A DNA stretch of 48,241 bases from an uncultured Marinococcus sp. (GCF_947493875.1 NZ_CANLSU010000013.1:1-48241); one strand, 5' to 3'; shown: positions 9,155 to 17,884, counted from the stretch's first letter. Notes: a model not told the origin generated them from the sequence alone. Numbers and translations: made by a program.

Positions 9155-9907
9155 TATATTCATCCGGGACTGCCCGCCGTCAGCGGTGAGCGTTGTGCCA
9201 ACAAGCCAACGTGCCTCCTGCGAAGCGAGAAACAATGCTGCGTCTGCCACTTCCTCCACATTGCCGAATCTTCCGGCAGGAATATTCTGTTCCACAAACC
9301 GTTCCATCGCTTCAGGATTTTCCTCTATCCGTTTCTGCCAGTTGCCAGTAGGGTGCAGAATGGACCCCGGAGCAATCGAATTGACCCGCACACCGTCTCT
9401 TATCCATTCATTACCTGCTGCTTTTGTGAAGCTGATCAGCGCCGCTTTGGCGTTATTGTACGTAGCTTTTCCGCCAGCTTCCTTCCCAAAGATCGACGTA
9501 ATATTAATAACTGCTCCACCGCGTTCCTTCATCTGTTCATACGCCATTTTACTGAAGTGTACAGCCTGAAAGTAATTTGTTTCCATCGCCTGCGTAAATT
9601 CTTCCATGGAGGTATCCGCAATTTTTCCCCCGCTGCTTCCGCCGGCATTATTCACCAGTATGTCAATTCCGCCAAACGTTTCGATAAACCGTTGAAAGGT
9701 ATTTTGCCTTTCACCATCTACAGTAACATCGCAGACATATGTCTCAATGTCCCCAATCTCTTCTTTGGCAGCTTTTAGCCCTTCTTCGGAACGCGCTAAA
9801 ATACCAACGCGGGCTCCTTCGTTATAAAACGCCTGGGCAATGCCTTTTCCTATTCCTTTGGAACCGCCTGTAACCAGTACTTTCTTTTCCTCGAAAGCCT
9901 TGCTCAT
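9152..9907 (-). CDS. SDR-family oxidoreductase
   Basis: Classical short-chain dehydrogenase, 251 residues. TGGSKGIG cofactor motif (13-20), NNAGG (86-90), catalytic tetrad N111, S138, Y150, K154 and the family C-terminal TADGG are all intact. Arg39 after the second strand (LAR) suggests NADP(H) preference. Substrate unknown. The first four bases overlap the mutY stop (ATGA), so it is translationally coupled to mutY. Confidence 0.9.
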   Translation of the reverse strand: MSKAFEEKKVLVTGGSKGIGKGIAQAFYNEGARVGILARSEEGLKAAKEEIGDIETYVCDVTVDGERQNTFQRFIETFGGIDILVNNAGGSSGGKIADTSMEEFTQAMETNYFQAVHFSKMAYEQMKERGGAVINITSIFGKEAGGKATYNNAKAALISFTKAAGNEWIRDGVRVNSIAPGSILHPTGNWQKRIEENPEAMERFVEQNIPAGRFGNVEEVADAALFLASQEARWLVGTTLTADGGQSRMNI

Positions 9908-10992
9908 TTTAACTCCATCCCTTCAACCAGTGTTTTATAGATTTTTTGGTGCGCCACAGGTAACGCGTAGTTCGCTATGTCCTTCAGCGGAACCCATTTC
10001 CAGCCCTCAGGCAGAAAGATTTTTTCCGCCTTCCCTTCATATACGTGCACATTCCAGATCAAATGCGAAAATGTTTGTTCCACACGCTGCACGGGACGAT
10101 CAATTTTGGGGTTTATGAATGCGTTCCCCTCAAGGTAAGCACCCATTTCTTCGGCGCGCTCCGCTTCATTTTCCACTGCCGTGTTGGGAAATTCCCACAG
10201 CCTGGCAAGAAGCCCTTTATCCGGCCGTTGATGAATTAATACTTCCCCGTCCTCGTTCCAAATAATCGCCGCTGCCATTTCCTGTTTTCTCGGGGCCTTT
10301 TTCTTTTCTTTTACCGGAAGCTCCTCCTGCACCCCCGCTGCTCTTGCTTTACAGTGCTCCTGCACCGGGCACAGCAGACAGCCCGGCGAGGTTGGCGTAC
10401 AGATAAGAGCACCAAGCTCCATCACTGCCTGATTAAAGTCCGACGGTGAGGTGAGCGGCAGAATCTCGCCAAGCACTGCTTCGAACGTACTTTTTGTGGA
10501 CTGTTTGCCGATATCTTCATACAAGCATAACAGTCTTGAAAACACGCGCATTACGTTCCCATCCACAGCCGGCTCCGGTTTATCAAAAGCAATACTGAGT
10601 ACTGCTCCGGCTGTATAGGGACCTACTCCCTTAAGCGACCGAAACTCTTTTTTTCCACTCGGAACTTCTCCCCCATATTCTTCAGCTACTTCTTTGACCG
10701 CCTGGTGCAGGTTTCTGGCCCGGGAATAATACCCAAGGCCTTCCCATTGCTTCATCACCTGGTCCTCTTCTGCTTCTGCCAGGGCTTCGATAGTGGGAAA
10801 AGCTTCTAAAAACCGGTAGTAATATGGAATGACTGTATCAACCTTTGTCTGTTGAAGCATAATCTCCGAAATCCATATGTGATAAGGATCTGCGCTCCTT
10901 CGCCAGGGCAGATCTCTTTTTTGTTGCCGGTACCAGTCGACTAAGTCCTGCTGAAACTGTTCCGGCGAAAAATTCTCCAATAGTGGGTTCAT
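9904..10992 (-). CDS. mutY: Adenine DNA glycosylase MutY
   Basis: Removes adenine mispaired with 8-oxoguanine. 362 residues: HhH-GPD glycosylase domain with E43 (SEIMLQQT), hairpin LKGVGPYTAGA (120-130) and catalytic D144 (VDGNV); [4Fe-4S] ligands C198, C205, C208, C214 with C-X6-C-X2-C-X5-C spacing; then a C-terminal NUDIX-like 8-oxoG recognition domain (about 232-350). It follows a small gene by 24 bases and overlaps the downstream SDR. Same neighbourhood (yfhP) as B. subtilis mutY. Confidence 0.96.
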   Translation of the reverse strand: MNPLLENFSPEQFQQDLVDWYRQQKRDLPWRRSADPYHIWISEIMLQQTKVDTVIPYYYRFLEAFPTIEALAEAEEDQVMKQWEGLGYYSRARNLHQAVKEVAEEYGGEVPSGKKEFRSLKGVGPYTAGAVLSIAFDKPEPAVDGNVMRVFSRLLCLYEDIGKQSTKSTFEAVLGEILPLTSPSDFNQAVMELGALICTPTSPGCLLCPVQEHCKARAAGVQEELPVKEKKKAPRKQEMAAAIIWNEDGEVLIHQRPDKGLLARLWEFPNTAVENEAERAEEMGAYLEGNAFINPKIDRPVQRVEQTFSHLIWNVHVYEGKAEKIFLPEGWKWVPLKDIANYALPVAHQKIYKTLVEGMELK

Positions 10993-11016
10993 AGCAGTTC
11001 ACTCTTTCTCTTTATT

Positions 11017-11340
11017 TTAGTTCCCATACGGTCCCTGTTTTTCAAAACACCAGCAGTGCACTTTTTTCATCCCTCCGGGAACGAATTCATCAAGGCGGGC
11101 GTATACGCTGTGCTCTGCCTCTGTTCGTTTAGCTTTAAGGGATTTGTACTGCTCAGGCGTATTAACGGCAAACATCTCTACAAATAATGCGCCCTGATCC
11201 ACAGACTCAAACCATTCATAATTATTCACCTGCTCATTGAGCATAGCAGAAGAAATTTCTTCCATGGCGCTTAAAAATTCAGTTCTTTTCTCTTCTGATA
11301 TCCGGTATTCCATAAAAACGACGTATTTCTGCGGATTCAT
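11017..11340 (-). CDS. Conserved small protein, possibly dimeric alpha/beta-barrel fold
   Basis: 107 residues, no signal peptide or membrane segment. The pattern of an opening strand (KYVVFMEYRI), a helix, a central strand (GALFVEMFAV), a helix with RTEAEH, and a C-terminal strand with CWCF resembles ABM/NIPSNAP-type ferredoxin-like domains, but I do not recognise the family. Good ribosome site (AAGGAG) 6 bases before the ATG. First gene of a probable operon with mutY and the SDR gene; divergent from yfhP. Confidence 0.6.
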   Translation of the reverse strand: MNPQKYVVFMEYRISEEKRTEFLSAMEEISSAMLNEQVNNYEWFESVDQGALFVEMFAVNTPEQYKSLKAKRTEAEHSVYARLDEFVPGGMKKVHCWCFEKQGPYGN

Positions 11341-11462
11341 ACAATTCTCCTTTTTGAAACAAACTGTTTAGGGTATGATGGAACTACACTGGTACAGTCT
11401 GTGCTTGTTTGATGCCACAGGCTTTTTTTGTTTCAGCATGCCATAAATTAAAGGTGGTGCCA

Positions 11463-12461
11463 ATGGATACAGCAACTCACACTGTAATGGGGATAGGTCT
11501 CGGCGGCCTTGCCACCATTGATCCTGCTATTTCAACCGAAGGCGGAGCAATGGGTACAATCCTGATCGCGACAATTATAGGCTCTCAGGCCCCTGATTTT
11601 GATACCGTATTAAAACTGAAAAATAATGCCGTCTATATCCGCTACCACCGCGGCCCGACACACTCCATACCCGCCGTATTAATCTGGCCGGTGCTGCTGG
11701 CCGCTCTTATATATATGTTTTCTCCGGACGTTGCTTTTTCGCATTTATGGCTCTGGTCCTTTATCGCTGTCGCTCTTCACGTTTTTGTTGATATTTTTAA
11801 TGCCTACGGCACACAGGCATTGTCTCCGTTTACGAGGCGTTGGATAGCGCTTGGCGTGATTAATATTTTTGATTCAGTACTCTTTTTTTCCCACCTGTTT
11901 GTATTTATTCTCTGGTGGTTTGATGTACCTAGAGCACCCTCTATGATTGTTCTATACGTTTTTTTGCTTTTTTACTATTTGTGGCGGTTCCAGGCCCGAA
12001 ACATTGTTTTGCAAAGAGCCCGGCGCCTGCATCCGGATGCCACACACCTGTTTATTTCACCGACGTACAACTGGTACCGGTGGCATTTGGTTATTCGTAC
12101 GCCGCACAGGTTATTTGTCACCAATTACCGAAACGGCCGGCTTCGCTACTTTGAAACGTATCCGTTTGAACCAATTCCTGATGATCCGGTTATTAATGCA
12201 GCCAGATACGATCGGAACCTTGCTTCTTTTCTGTCCTTCTCCCCTACGTACCGTTGGATCGTCCGAAACACAGAAGAGGGATACGAAGTGAAATTCATTG
12301 ACCTGCGTTACCGCAGCAAGGGCTACTATCCGTTTGTAGCGGTCGTTCAACTGAACGAGGAATTAGAGATTATGACTTCCTACACCGGCTGGATTTTCAG
12401 CGATGATACGCTTCACAAAAAACTCGACAAAGGCCGGGCCTTTTCCTATTATACTCAATAA
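11463..12461 (+). CDS. yfhP: YfhP-type membrane-bound metal-dependent hydrolase (DUF457 / YdjM-like)
   Basis: 332-residue membrane protein. N-terminal MDTATHTVMGIGLGG, then QAPDFD and RYHRGPTHS carry the conserved His/Asp residues of the YdjM/DUF457 family; three to five membrane segments follow (about 55-185), then a long soluble C-terminal domain. The B. subtilis homologue sits beside mutY and is described as a regulator of yfhQ/neighbouring genes. The open frame could start at 11409, but AAAGGTGG precedes the ATG at 11463 with correct spacing. Confidence 0.86.
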   Translation: MDTATHTVMGIGLGGLATIDPAISTEGGAMGTILIATIIGSQAPDFDTVLKLKNNAVYIRYHRGPTHSIPAVLIWPVLLAALIYMFSPDVAFSHLWLWSFIAVALHVFVDIFNAYGTQALSPFTRRWIALGVINIFDSVLFFSHLFVFILWWFDVPRAPSMIVLYVFLLFYYLWRFQARNIVLQRARRLHPDATHLFISPTYNWYRWHLVIRTPHRLFVTNYRNGRLRYFETYPFEPIPDDPVINAARYDRNLASFLSFSPTYRWIVRNTEEGYEVKFIDLRYRSKGYYPFVAVVQLNEELEIMTSYTGWIFSDDTLHKKLDKGRAFSYYTQ

Positions 12462-12462
12462 T

Positions 12463-12495
12463 AAAGAGTACGGAGCCGATCTCCGTACTCTTTAC
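12463..12495. terminator. Bidirectional terminator, yfhP / yfhJ
   Basis: AAAGAGTACGGAG / CTCCGTACTCTTT with a 5-base loop between convergent genes. Confidence 0.9.
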
Positions 12496-12501
12496 TTATA
12501 T

Positions 12502-12747
12502 CTAATTAATGCCAAAAAACTTTTCATTCGTTGCTTCGTAGCGGTGCAGGTGCGGACCGTACTGACGGACCCATTTTTCCACGATCTGCCCGGTTACTTC
12601 TTCCCCCTTGTACGTGCGGCCTGCTCTCGCCTGCGTGGATTCAAAATCCTCCCATAAAAAATCTACCCATTCCCGGGCTTTTTCGTCTGTTAACTCACTA
12701 TTGACGGAAAGAAGAGTTTCCAATAAATAATTTTTCTGGTTTTCCAT
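12502..12747 (-). CDS. yfhJ: YfhJ (WVELL family) small protein
   Basis: 81 residues, acidic, soluble. The central LWEDFESTQARAGR motif and REWVDFLWEDF match the WVELL family (B. subtilis YfhJ). Function unknown. AATGGAGGC precedes the ATG by 9 bases. It follows yfhH by 20 bases and is probably the last gene of recX-yfhH-yfhJ. Confidence 0.83.
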   Translation of the reverse strand: MENQKNYLLETLLSVNSELTDEKAREWVDFLWEDFESTQARAGRTYKGEEVTGQIVEKWVRQYGPHLHRYEATNEKFFGIN

Positions 12748-12767
12748 TCCAATCGTGCCTCCATTCT

Positions 12768-13082
12768 TTATTTTTCAACCAGCAGAGAAAACGGCAGTGC
12801 TTCGATCTGGCTTGAATTGTTCCGGTATCCCCAGGCAAACACGCCGTTAATAAATTCTACTTCGAAGGTGGACCCTTCCTGGGCGATGCGGTACGTTTTC
12901 CCCGGCTGATAGTCCGCTGGATCAAGCATGTACGTTTTCGCCATTGCGATTTTACGCTCATAAACTGCAAATTCATTTCCTCTTCCCATTTGCTCGGCTT
13001 TTTTAGACTTTTCGTTTAAGCTTGCGATTTCCTGTTCAAGCTCATACCTGCTCATCTGGCTGTATCTTTTTTCCATTCCCAT
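12768..13082 (-). CDS. yfhH: YfhH family (DUF1811) protein
   Basis: 104 residues. An N-terminal helix (YSQMSRYELEQEIASL, EQMGRGNEFAVYERK) is followed by a small beta domain (GSTFEVEFINGVFAWGYR) as in B. subtilis YfhH. Function unknown. The frame opens at 13106, but GAGGAG lies 7 bases before the ATG at 13082, so that start is used; it overlaps the recX 3' end by 41 bases. Confidence 0.85.
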   Translation of the reverse strand: MGMEKRYSQMSRYELEQEIASLNEKSKKAEQMGRGNEFAVYERKIAMAKTYMLDPADYQPGKTYRIAQEGSTFEVEFINGVFAWGYRNNSSQIEALPFSLLVEK

Positions 13083-13896
13083 GCTCGGTCTCCTCTCTTT
13101 TTTCATCTAAAAACCGTTGGATATGCTCCATCGGAAATTGCTTCCGGTATAGGTATTCTTTGATTTTCTGTTCAAGCTGACGGCCTTCAAGTTTGCCTTC
13201 CCATTTCCGGTAAGCTTTTTCTCCCTGCACGAGCACCGAGTTCCACTCATCTTCCTCTGAAGGAGAAAAGTCCGCCTCTTTTACAGCGGCTGAAGCTGTT
13301 TCATGATCATATCCTTTCCGGAGCAGCATTTGCAACAAACGCTGTTTCACCGCACCGGCCGATTCACCTTTTTTCTGACTCCCCTTCTTTTCTGCAGCGG
13401 TCACGGCCCGGTCGAGAGCCAGTTCATCAGTCAGTGTTTTCATCGCCTCGGAAATATAACTCTCCGCAACGCCTTTTTTCCCCAGGTCCATTCTGATGAC
13501 TTTCGGCCCTTTATCAGTCGTGTTAATTTTTGTTCGCACAAACGCTTTGGCAAATTCGCGGTCATTTAAGAATTTATATTTTTTCGCTTTTTCGACCGCC
13601 TTCGATGCAGAGGCCTCTGTAAACTCTTTTTCTATTAGATGGTCATATACTTCTTTTTCTGTCCGCATCACACTCGATAAGTAATGCAGCGCCCGGTTCC
13701 ATGCCTTACGTTCATGATCGTCTTCAATCAGAAGTTCAAGCTCTTTTTCCGTCAGTTCCTTTCCCTTTTTAAGATCCCACTGGACCAAAACAGCTTCATC
13801 CACACCGGTTGTGAATGCTTCCCGGCCGGTCTGATCGGTGAAAATATTGTATCGCTCGGGATTATTTTTCTGCACTTCAATTTTTGTAATTTTCAC
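13042..13896 (-). CDS. recX: Recombination regulator RecX
   Basis: RecX binds RecA filaments and modulates recombination. 284 residues of tandem three-helix repeats: NRALHYLSSVMRTEKEV, the FLNDREFAKAFV repeat, and a C-terminal VKQRLLQMLLRKGYDHETA repeat. The N-terminal ITKIEVQKNNPERYNIF matches Bacillus RecX. An ATG at 13917 has no ribosome site; GTG at 13896 follows AAAGGAG by 9 bases. Divergent from yfhF as in B. subtilis. Confidence 0.92.
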   Translation of the reverse strand: MKITKIEVQKNNPERYNIFTDQTGREAFTTGVDEAVLVQWDLKKGKELTEKELELLIEDDHERKAWNRALHYLSSVMRTEKEVYDHLIEKEFTEASASKAVEKAKKYKFLNDREFAKAFVRTKINTTDKGPKVIRMDLGKKGVAESYISEAMKTLTDELALDRAVTAAEKKGSQKKGESAGAVKQRLLQMLLRKGYDHETASAAVKEADFSPSEEDEWNSVLVQGEKAYRKWEGKLEGRQLEQKIKEYLYRKQFPMEHIQRFLDEKREETEHGNGKKIQPDEQV

Positions 13897-14016
13897 AAAG
13901 GCCCTCTCCTTTTGCATAGTGGAAAATGATTATGACAACCCGCTTTTGGGTAAAGTTGAATAGTTTCAAAAGTGACGTATTTACATCACCTTAAGGACTG
14001 AAAGGAGAAATATACA

Positions 14017-14913
14017 TTGAATATTGCTATTGCCGGAGGAAGCGGGTATGTAGGCTCCGCCCTCACAGGCTACCTCGAGCAGATGGGCCACCATATTTAT
14101 ATTTTAACAAGAAACAGTAAAAATAAAAAAAATAGTGAAAATATCACCTTTATTGAATGGATGAACCCCGGCAGCAAACCCGAGTATGAATTGCCGCCGG
14201 TGGATGCTTTCATAAATCTGGCCGGCTCATCGATTGCACAACGATGGACGGAACAAAATAAAGCAGATATTTTAAACAGCCGTATCGATTCCACCAGAGA
14301 AATCATTCGTATTTTTAAAGCAAGCAGCCATAAACCGGAAGTACTTGTCAGTGCCTCAGCCGTGGCTTATTACGGAATTTCCGATGAAGAGGAATTTACC
14401 GAGGAATCCCCTAAAGGAGAGTCAAACTTTTTACAGGACGTTTCCGTACGCTGGGAAAATGAAGCCGAAAAAGCGGAAGAACTCGGAATCCGGGTAGTAA
14501 AAGCACGGATGGGTCTCGTTTTGCAGGCATTCATTCCTCCACTTGTCTCTGCCTACAAAATGTTTGGCGGCGGTACTATCGGAAGCGGAAAACAGTGGTT
14601 TTCCTGGATTCATTTAAGAGACGCTGTCGAAATGCTTCTTTTCGCAGCTACAAATAAGGAAATTAAAGGTGCTTTGAACATTACTGCGCCCCAGCCGGCG
14701 CAGATGGAAACACTCGGACGCGAGATAGCTAAAGTGACCGGACGCCCTCACTGGGTCTCTGTTCCATCATTTGTTATCGAAAAGATGCTCGGTGAAATGA
14801 GTGTAATGATCCTTGGAGGCCAGAAGGTCATCCCCCAAAAATCCATGGATCACGGTTTCTCTTTTCATTTCCCGACTCTCCAGCCTGCGCTGATCAATAT
14901 TTTAAAGGAGTAA
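14017..14913 (+). CDS. yfhF: TIGR01777-type NAD(P)-binding epimerase-like protein YfhF
   Basis: 298-residue extended SDR. Rossmann motif GGSGYVGS (8-15), FINLAG, SASAVAYYG and a C-terminal DUF1731-type segment (QKVIPQKSMDHGFSFHFP) are those of the YfhF/SulA-like family. Function unknown. Start codon is TTG; AAAGGAG lies 9 bases upstream. Divergent from recX. Confidence 0.87.
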   Translation: MNIAIAGGSGYVGSALTGYLEQMGHHIYILTRNSKNKKNSENITFIEWMNPGSKPEYELPPVDAFINLAGSSIAQRWTEQNKADILNSRIDSTREIIRIFKASSHKPEVLVSASAVAYYGISDEEEFTEESPKGESNFLQDVSVRWENEAEKAEELGIRVVKARMGLVLQAFIPPLVSAYKMFGGGTIGSGKQWFSWIHLRDAVEMLLFAATNKEIKGALNITAPQPAQMETLGREIAKVTGRPHWVSVPSFVIEKMLGEMSVMILGGQKVIPQKSMDHGFSFHFPTLQPALINILKE

Positions 14914-14919
14914 TCTTCA

Positions 14920-14947
14920 GCCGTCTGGGCCTTCCAGACGGCTTTTC
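14920..14947 (+). terminator. yfhF terminator
   Basis: GCCGTCTGG / CCAGACGGC with a 5-base loop and TTTTC tail, 7 bases after the stop. Confidence 0.9.
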
Positions 14948-15063
14948 TTATCAAAGGTGGAGGAATTGTCCATCTGCGCAAGTATTACTTATCGTTTTCG
15001 CTGTTCAGGTTACATAACACTCTATAAGTAGTAATAATACTCATAAATGCCCGATAGGCGAGT

Positions 15064-15092
15064 TTGAACATTTCCACAATTAGCGTTAAGAT
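15064..15092 (+). promoter_or_regulatory. Candidate sigma-A promoter for ectABC
   Basis: TTGAAC, 17-base spacer, TAAGAT, about 120 bases before the ectA ATG. Also in this 299-base gene-free stretch (14914-15212) is an imperfect repeat around TAAGTA/TAATAAT near 14975-15042 that I cannot assign. Confidence 0.45.
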
Positions 15093-15145
15093 TTGAAATG
15101 TGAGTGTGGCAGATCTTATTACATTTTAAAACAAAGCAATTTTGC

Positions 15146-15170
15146 GTTTGTTTTTTTTATAAAGAGGTAT
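15146..15170 (+). promoter_or_regulatory. Candidate sigma-B-type promoter for ectABC
   Basis: GTTTGT, 13-base spacer, AGGTAT, compared with the sigma-B consensus GTTTAA-N12-15-GGGTAT. It lies 43 bases before the ectA start. Stress-type promoters have been proposed for ect operons of other halophilic Bacillales, so the position is plausible; the match is imperfect. Confidence 0.4.
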
Positions 15171-15212
15171 AGTACATGTAGCCCTCTATTAATTTTAAAA
15201 GGTGGTAAGAAA

Positions 15213-15731
15213 ATGGAAACGAAAATGACTGGAACGAACGGTTCCGTCGATTCAATCGTTTTTGACAAACCAACCGTTGAAGACGGGGCAGACATGTGGG
15301 AACTTGTCAAAAACTCCACATTGGATTTGAATTCCTCATATAAATATATTATGATGTGTGAATTTTTTGCCGAAACATGTGTTGTCGCTAAAGAAAACGA
15401 TGAATTAGTGGGCTTCGTAACGGCCTTTATTCCACCTGAAAAACAGGATACCGTGTTTGTCTGGCAGGTGGGCGTGGATACTTCCCAGCGGGGAAAAGGC
15501 CTTGCTTCACGTTTGCTGGATGCGCTTCTTGAACGGGATGTATGTGAAGAAGTGCTCTATTTAGAAGCTACCATCACTCCTTCCAATGAAGCCTCTCAGG
15601 CTTTGTTTAAAAAGCTTGCCAAGAAACGCGATACTGAAGTGACAGTTTCTGAATGCTTTACGGAGGATCTGTTCCCGGATGATGAACATGAAGAAGAGTT
15701 GACATTTCGAGTCGGACCCTTTACAAAATAA
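15213..15731 (+). CDS. ectA: L-2,4-diaminobutyrate N-gamma-acetyltransferase EctA
   Basis: Second step of ectoine synthesis: acetyl-CoA plus diaminobutyrate gives N-gamma-acetyl-diaminobutyrate. 172 residues, GNAT fold; acetyl-CoA motif QVGVDTSQRGKGLA (85-98) and NEASQALFKKLA (125-136). The frame opens at 15093, but AAAGGTGGT lies just before the ATG at 15213, which gives the normal family length. First gene of ectABC; an 11-bp hairpin separates it from ectB. Confidence 0.96.
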   Translation: METKMTGTNGSVDSIVFDKPTVEDGADMWELVKNSTLDLNSSYKYIMMCEFFAETCVVAKENDELVGFVTAFIPPEKQDTVFVWQVGVDTSQRGKGLASRLLDALLERDVCEEVLYLEATITPSNEASQALFKKLAKKRDTEVTVSECFTEDLFPDDEHEEELTFRVGPFTK

Positions 15732-15738
15732 GTAGCGA

Positions 15739-15765
15739 ACATGACATGCAAAGCGCATGTCATGT
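15739..15765 (+). other. ectA-ectB intercistronic hairpin
   Basis: Perfect 11-bp inverted repeat ACATGACATGC / GCATGTCATGT with a 5-base loop, 7 bases after ectA. The T-run expected of a terminator is missing, so an mRNA-processing or stability element is more likely. Confidence 0.7.
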
Positions 15766-15819
15766 ATTATGTAAAAACTGAATTTTTCGATAACATCCCC
15801 AAGGAGGATACTTACATTT

Positions 15820-17103
15820 ATGATGAAAAATGACCTTAGCGTTTTTAACGAATACGAATCGGAAGTGCGCAGCTATGTCAGAGGCTTTCCTACGGTGTTC
15901 CACCAGGCAAAAGGGTACAAGCTCTGGGATCTGGACGGAAAAGAATATGTTGACTTCTTTTCCGGCGCAGGAGCACTGAACTATGGACATAACGATGACA
16001 ACATGAAAGAAAAACTGCTCGCCTACATTCAGGAGGACGGGGTTACCCACTCCCTTGATATGGCTACTAAAGCAAAGGGCGAATTTATCGATGCGTTCCA
16101 AAATATTATTCTGAAGCCGCGCAACATGGATTATAAAATCATGTTCCCCGGGCCGACCGGTGCGAACAGTGTGGAAAGCGCACTGAAGCTCGCACGTAAG
16201 GTAACTGGCCGCACAAATGTTGTCAGCTTTACTAACGGCTTTCACGGCATGACTATCGGTGCTTTGAGCGTTACAGGCAACAAATTCAAGCGTAACGGGG
16301 CCGGCATGCCTTTATCAAACACCTCTGTCCTTCCGTATGACAAGTTCTTAAAGGAAAGCGATAATTCCGTTGAATATATTGAGAACTTCCTTGATAACGG
16401 AGGCAGCGGCCTTGATAAGCCTGCAGCGTTTATTGTAGAGACCGTTCAGGGTGAAGGCGGCTTAAATGCTGCAAGCAGCGAATGGCTTCGTTCAATTGAA
16501 AAAATATGCCGCGAGCGCGACATCAAGCTCATTCTTGACGATGTTCAGGCAGGCGTCGGCCGTACCGGTACTTTCTTCAGCTTTGAACCGGCCGGTATTA
16601 AGCCTGACTTTATATGCCTCTCCAAATCCATTGGCGGCAACGGCTCACCGCTTGCCATCACTTTAGTGGCGCCGGAGTATGATAAATTCGCTCCCGGGGA
16701 GCATAACGGTACCTTCCGCGGCAATAACTTTGCTTTTGTAACGGGTACTGAGGCCCTGAATTACTGGAAGGATGACCGTTTGGAAAAGAACGTCCAGGAA
16801 AAGTCAGAGCGTATTGCTTCGTTTCTGGATGACATGATTAAAAAGCACCCTGAAATGAAAGGGGTCCGTAAAGGACGCGGCTTTATGCAGGGCATAATGA
16901 GCCCTATCGAGGATCTGTCCGATAACATCGCCGGCAGATGCTTCGAACACGGGCTGATTATGGAAACAGCCGGCGCAGACGATGAAGTATTTAAACTGTT
17001 CCCGCCAATTACTATTGACGATGAAGGACTTGAACGCGGGCTGTCGATTCTTCAGCAGGCAATTGAAGAGGTTACCGCTGAAAGCAACCTCGTTGCCAAC
17101 TAA
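15820..17103 (+). CDS. ectB: L-2,4-diaminobutyrate transaminase EctB
   Basis: First committed step of ectoine synthesis: aspartate-4-semialdehyde plus glutamate gives diaminobutyrate. 427-residue class III PLP aminotransferase: GPTGANSVE (111-119), D240 in LDDVQAG, PLP lysine K269 in [13 protein letters not shown], and TFRGNN near residue 300. AAGGAGG lies 12 bases before the first ATG (slightly long); the next codon is also ATG. Second gene of ectABC. Confidence 0.97.
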   Translation: MMKNDLSVFNEYESEVRSYVRGFPTVFHQAKGYKLWDLDGKEYVDFFSGAGALNYGHNDDNMKEKLLAYIQEDGVTHSLDMATKAKGEFIDAFQNIILKPRNMDYKIMFPGPTGANSVESALKLARKVTGRTNVVSFTNGFHGMTIGALSVTGNKFKRNGAGMPLSNTSVLPYDKFLKESDNSVEYIENFLDNGGSGLDKPAAFIVETVQGEGGLNAASSEWLRSIEKICRERDIKLILDDVQAGVGRTGTFFSFEPAGIKPDFICLSKSIGGNGSPLAITLVAPEYDKFAPGEHNGTFRGNNFAFVTGTEALNYWKDDRLEKNVQEKSERIASFLDDMIKKHPEMKGVRKGRGFMQGIMSPIEDLSDNIAGRCFEHGLIMETAGADDEVFKLFPPITIDDEGLERGLSILQQAIEEVTAESNLVAN

Positions 17104-17134
17104 TTTAACCAATTGACTATCTGGATAAAAAGAA

Positions 17135-17169
17135 GCCGATCGATCGGCACCCCGACGGTCGGCCTTTTT
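17135..17169 (+). terminator. Terminator-like hairpin between ectB and ectC
   Basis: GCCGATCG...CGGTCGGC (one G-U pair), then CTTTTTA, 30 bases after ectB and 40 before ectC. A GATCGATC palindrome in the 5' arm gives an alternative fold. It should reduce but not abolish read-through, since ectC has no clear promoter of its own. Confidence 0.65.
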
Positions 17170-17209
17170 ATGATATAAACCCTTAACTGATAAGATGGAG
17201 GAATAGACA

Positions 17210-17599
17210 ATGAAAGTAATTAAGCTTGAAGACTTGCTCGGTACTGAACGTGAAGTGGATGACGGTAACTGGGTCAGCCGCCGTTTCATTATGAAAGACG
17301 ATAACATGGGCTACTCGGTGAATGATACAATTATCCGCGCCGGCACGGAAACTCACATCTGGTACCAGAACCATCTCGAAACCGTCTACTGCATTGAAGG
17401 AGACGGAGAAATTGAAACATTGAGCGATAATAAAGTATATCAGCTTGAGCCAGGTGTGCTGTACGCGCTCGATAAAAACGACGAACATATGCTTCGCGGA
17501 GGCAGCAAAGACATGCGCATGGTTTGTGTATTCAACCCACCGCTGAGCGGCCGCGAAGTTCACGACGAAAACGGTGTATATCCGGCAGATCTTGATTAA
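17210..17599 (+). CDS. ectC: L-ectoine synthase EctC
   Basis: Cupin metalloenzyme that cyclises N-gamma-acetyl-diaminobutyrate to ectoine. 129 residues; the iron ligands known from EctC structures are at the same numbers here: E57, Y85, H93. The [10 protein letters not shown] and [13 protein letters not shown] strands are conserved. GGAGG 8 bases before the ATG. Last gene of the operon; no ectD (hydroxylase) follows. Confidence 0.97.
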
Positions 17600-17606
17600 T
17601 ATTAAA

Positions 17607-17639
17607 AAATCCCCTGATGCTTTTGGCATCAGGGGATTT
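17607..17639. terminator. ectC terminator (bidirectional)
   Basis: AAATCCCCTGATGC / GCATCAGGGGATTT with a 5-base loop, flanked by A and T bases, between ectC and the convergent 79-codon gene. Confidence 0.88.
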
Positions 17640-17644
17640 GCTTA

Positions 17645-17884
17645 TTAATGCAGGAGATAATGGCGAAACGTCAGCGTCTGGGCGTCAACACCCAGTTTTT
17701 CGATGAACAGCTTCACATCGTGCAGAGAATCGGCAGGGTATTGGAACTTACATATCTCCGGGGATTGTTCTTCAATATCTTTTGTCGCAAAACAAAAGGT
17801 TGATTCATCCTTATCGTAGTATACGATCAAATCTTCTTCGTGCATTGGATGCTTAAAATGTGCTTTATATAATCGGTAGGACAA
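17645..17884 (-). CDS. Hypothetical 79-residue protein
   Basis: I do not recognise it. It is a soluble, mildly acidic protein with a beta-rich start (YRLYKAHFKHP, LIVYYDKDESTFCFATKDIEEQ) and a C-terminal helix (SLHDVKLFIEKLGV). TTG start with AAAGGGGG 8 bases upstream. It lies 24 bases downstream of corA in the same direction and before a strong terminator, so it is likely cotranscribed with corA. Confidence 0.6.
   Translation of the reverse strand: MSYRLYKAHFKHPMHEEDLIVYYDKDESTFCFATKDIEEQSPEICKFQYPADSLHDVKLFIEKLGVDAQTLTFRHYLLH

Noticed and set aside
14975-15042. Imperfect inverted repeat around AAGTATTACTTAT / ATAAGTAGTAATA upstream of ectA as an operator
   Set aside because: Mismatches and variable spacing make it hard to tell from AT-rich background; no known regulator motif fits.
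15093-15212. 40-codon N-terminal extension of EctA
   Set aside because: It covers the promoter region, has no homology, and the internal ATG has AAAGGTGGT at the right distance.
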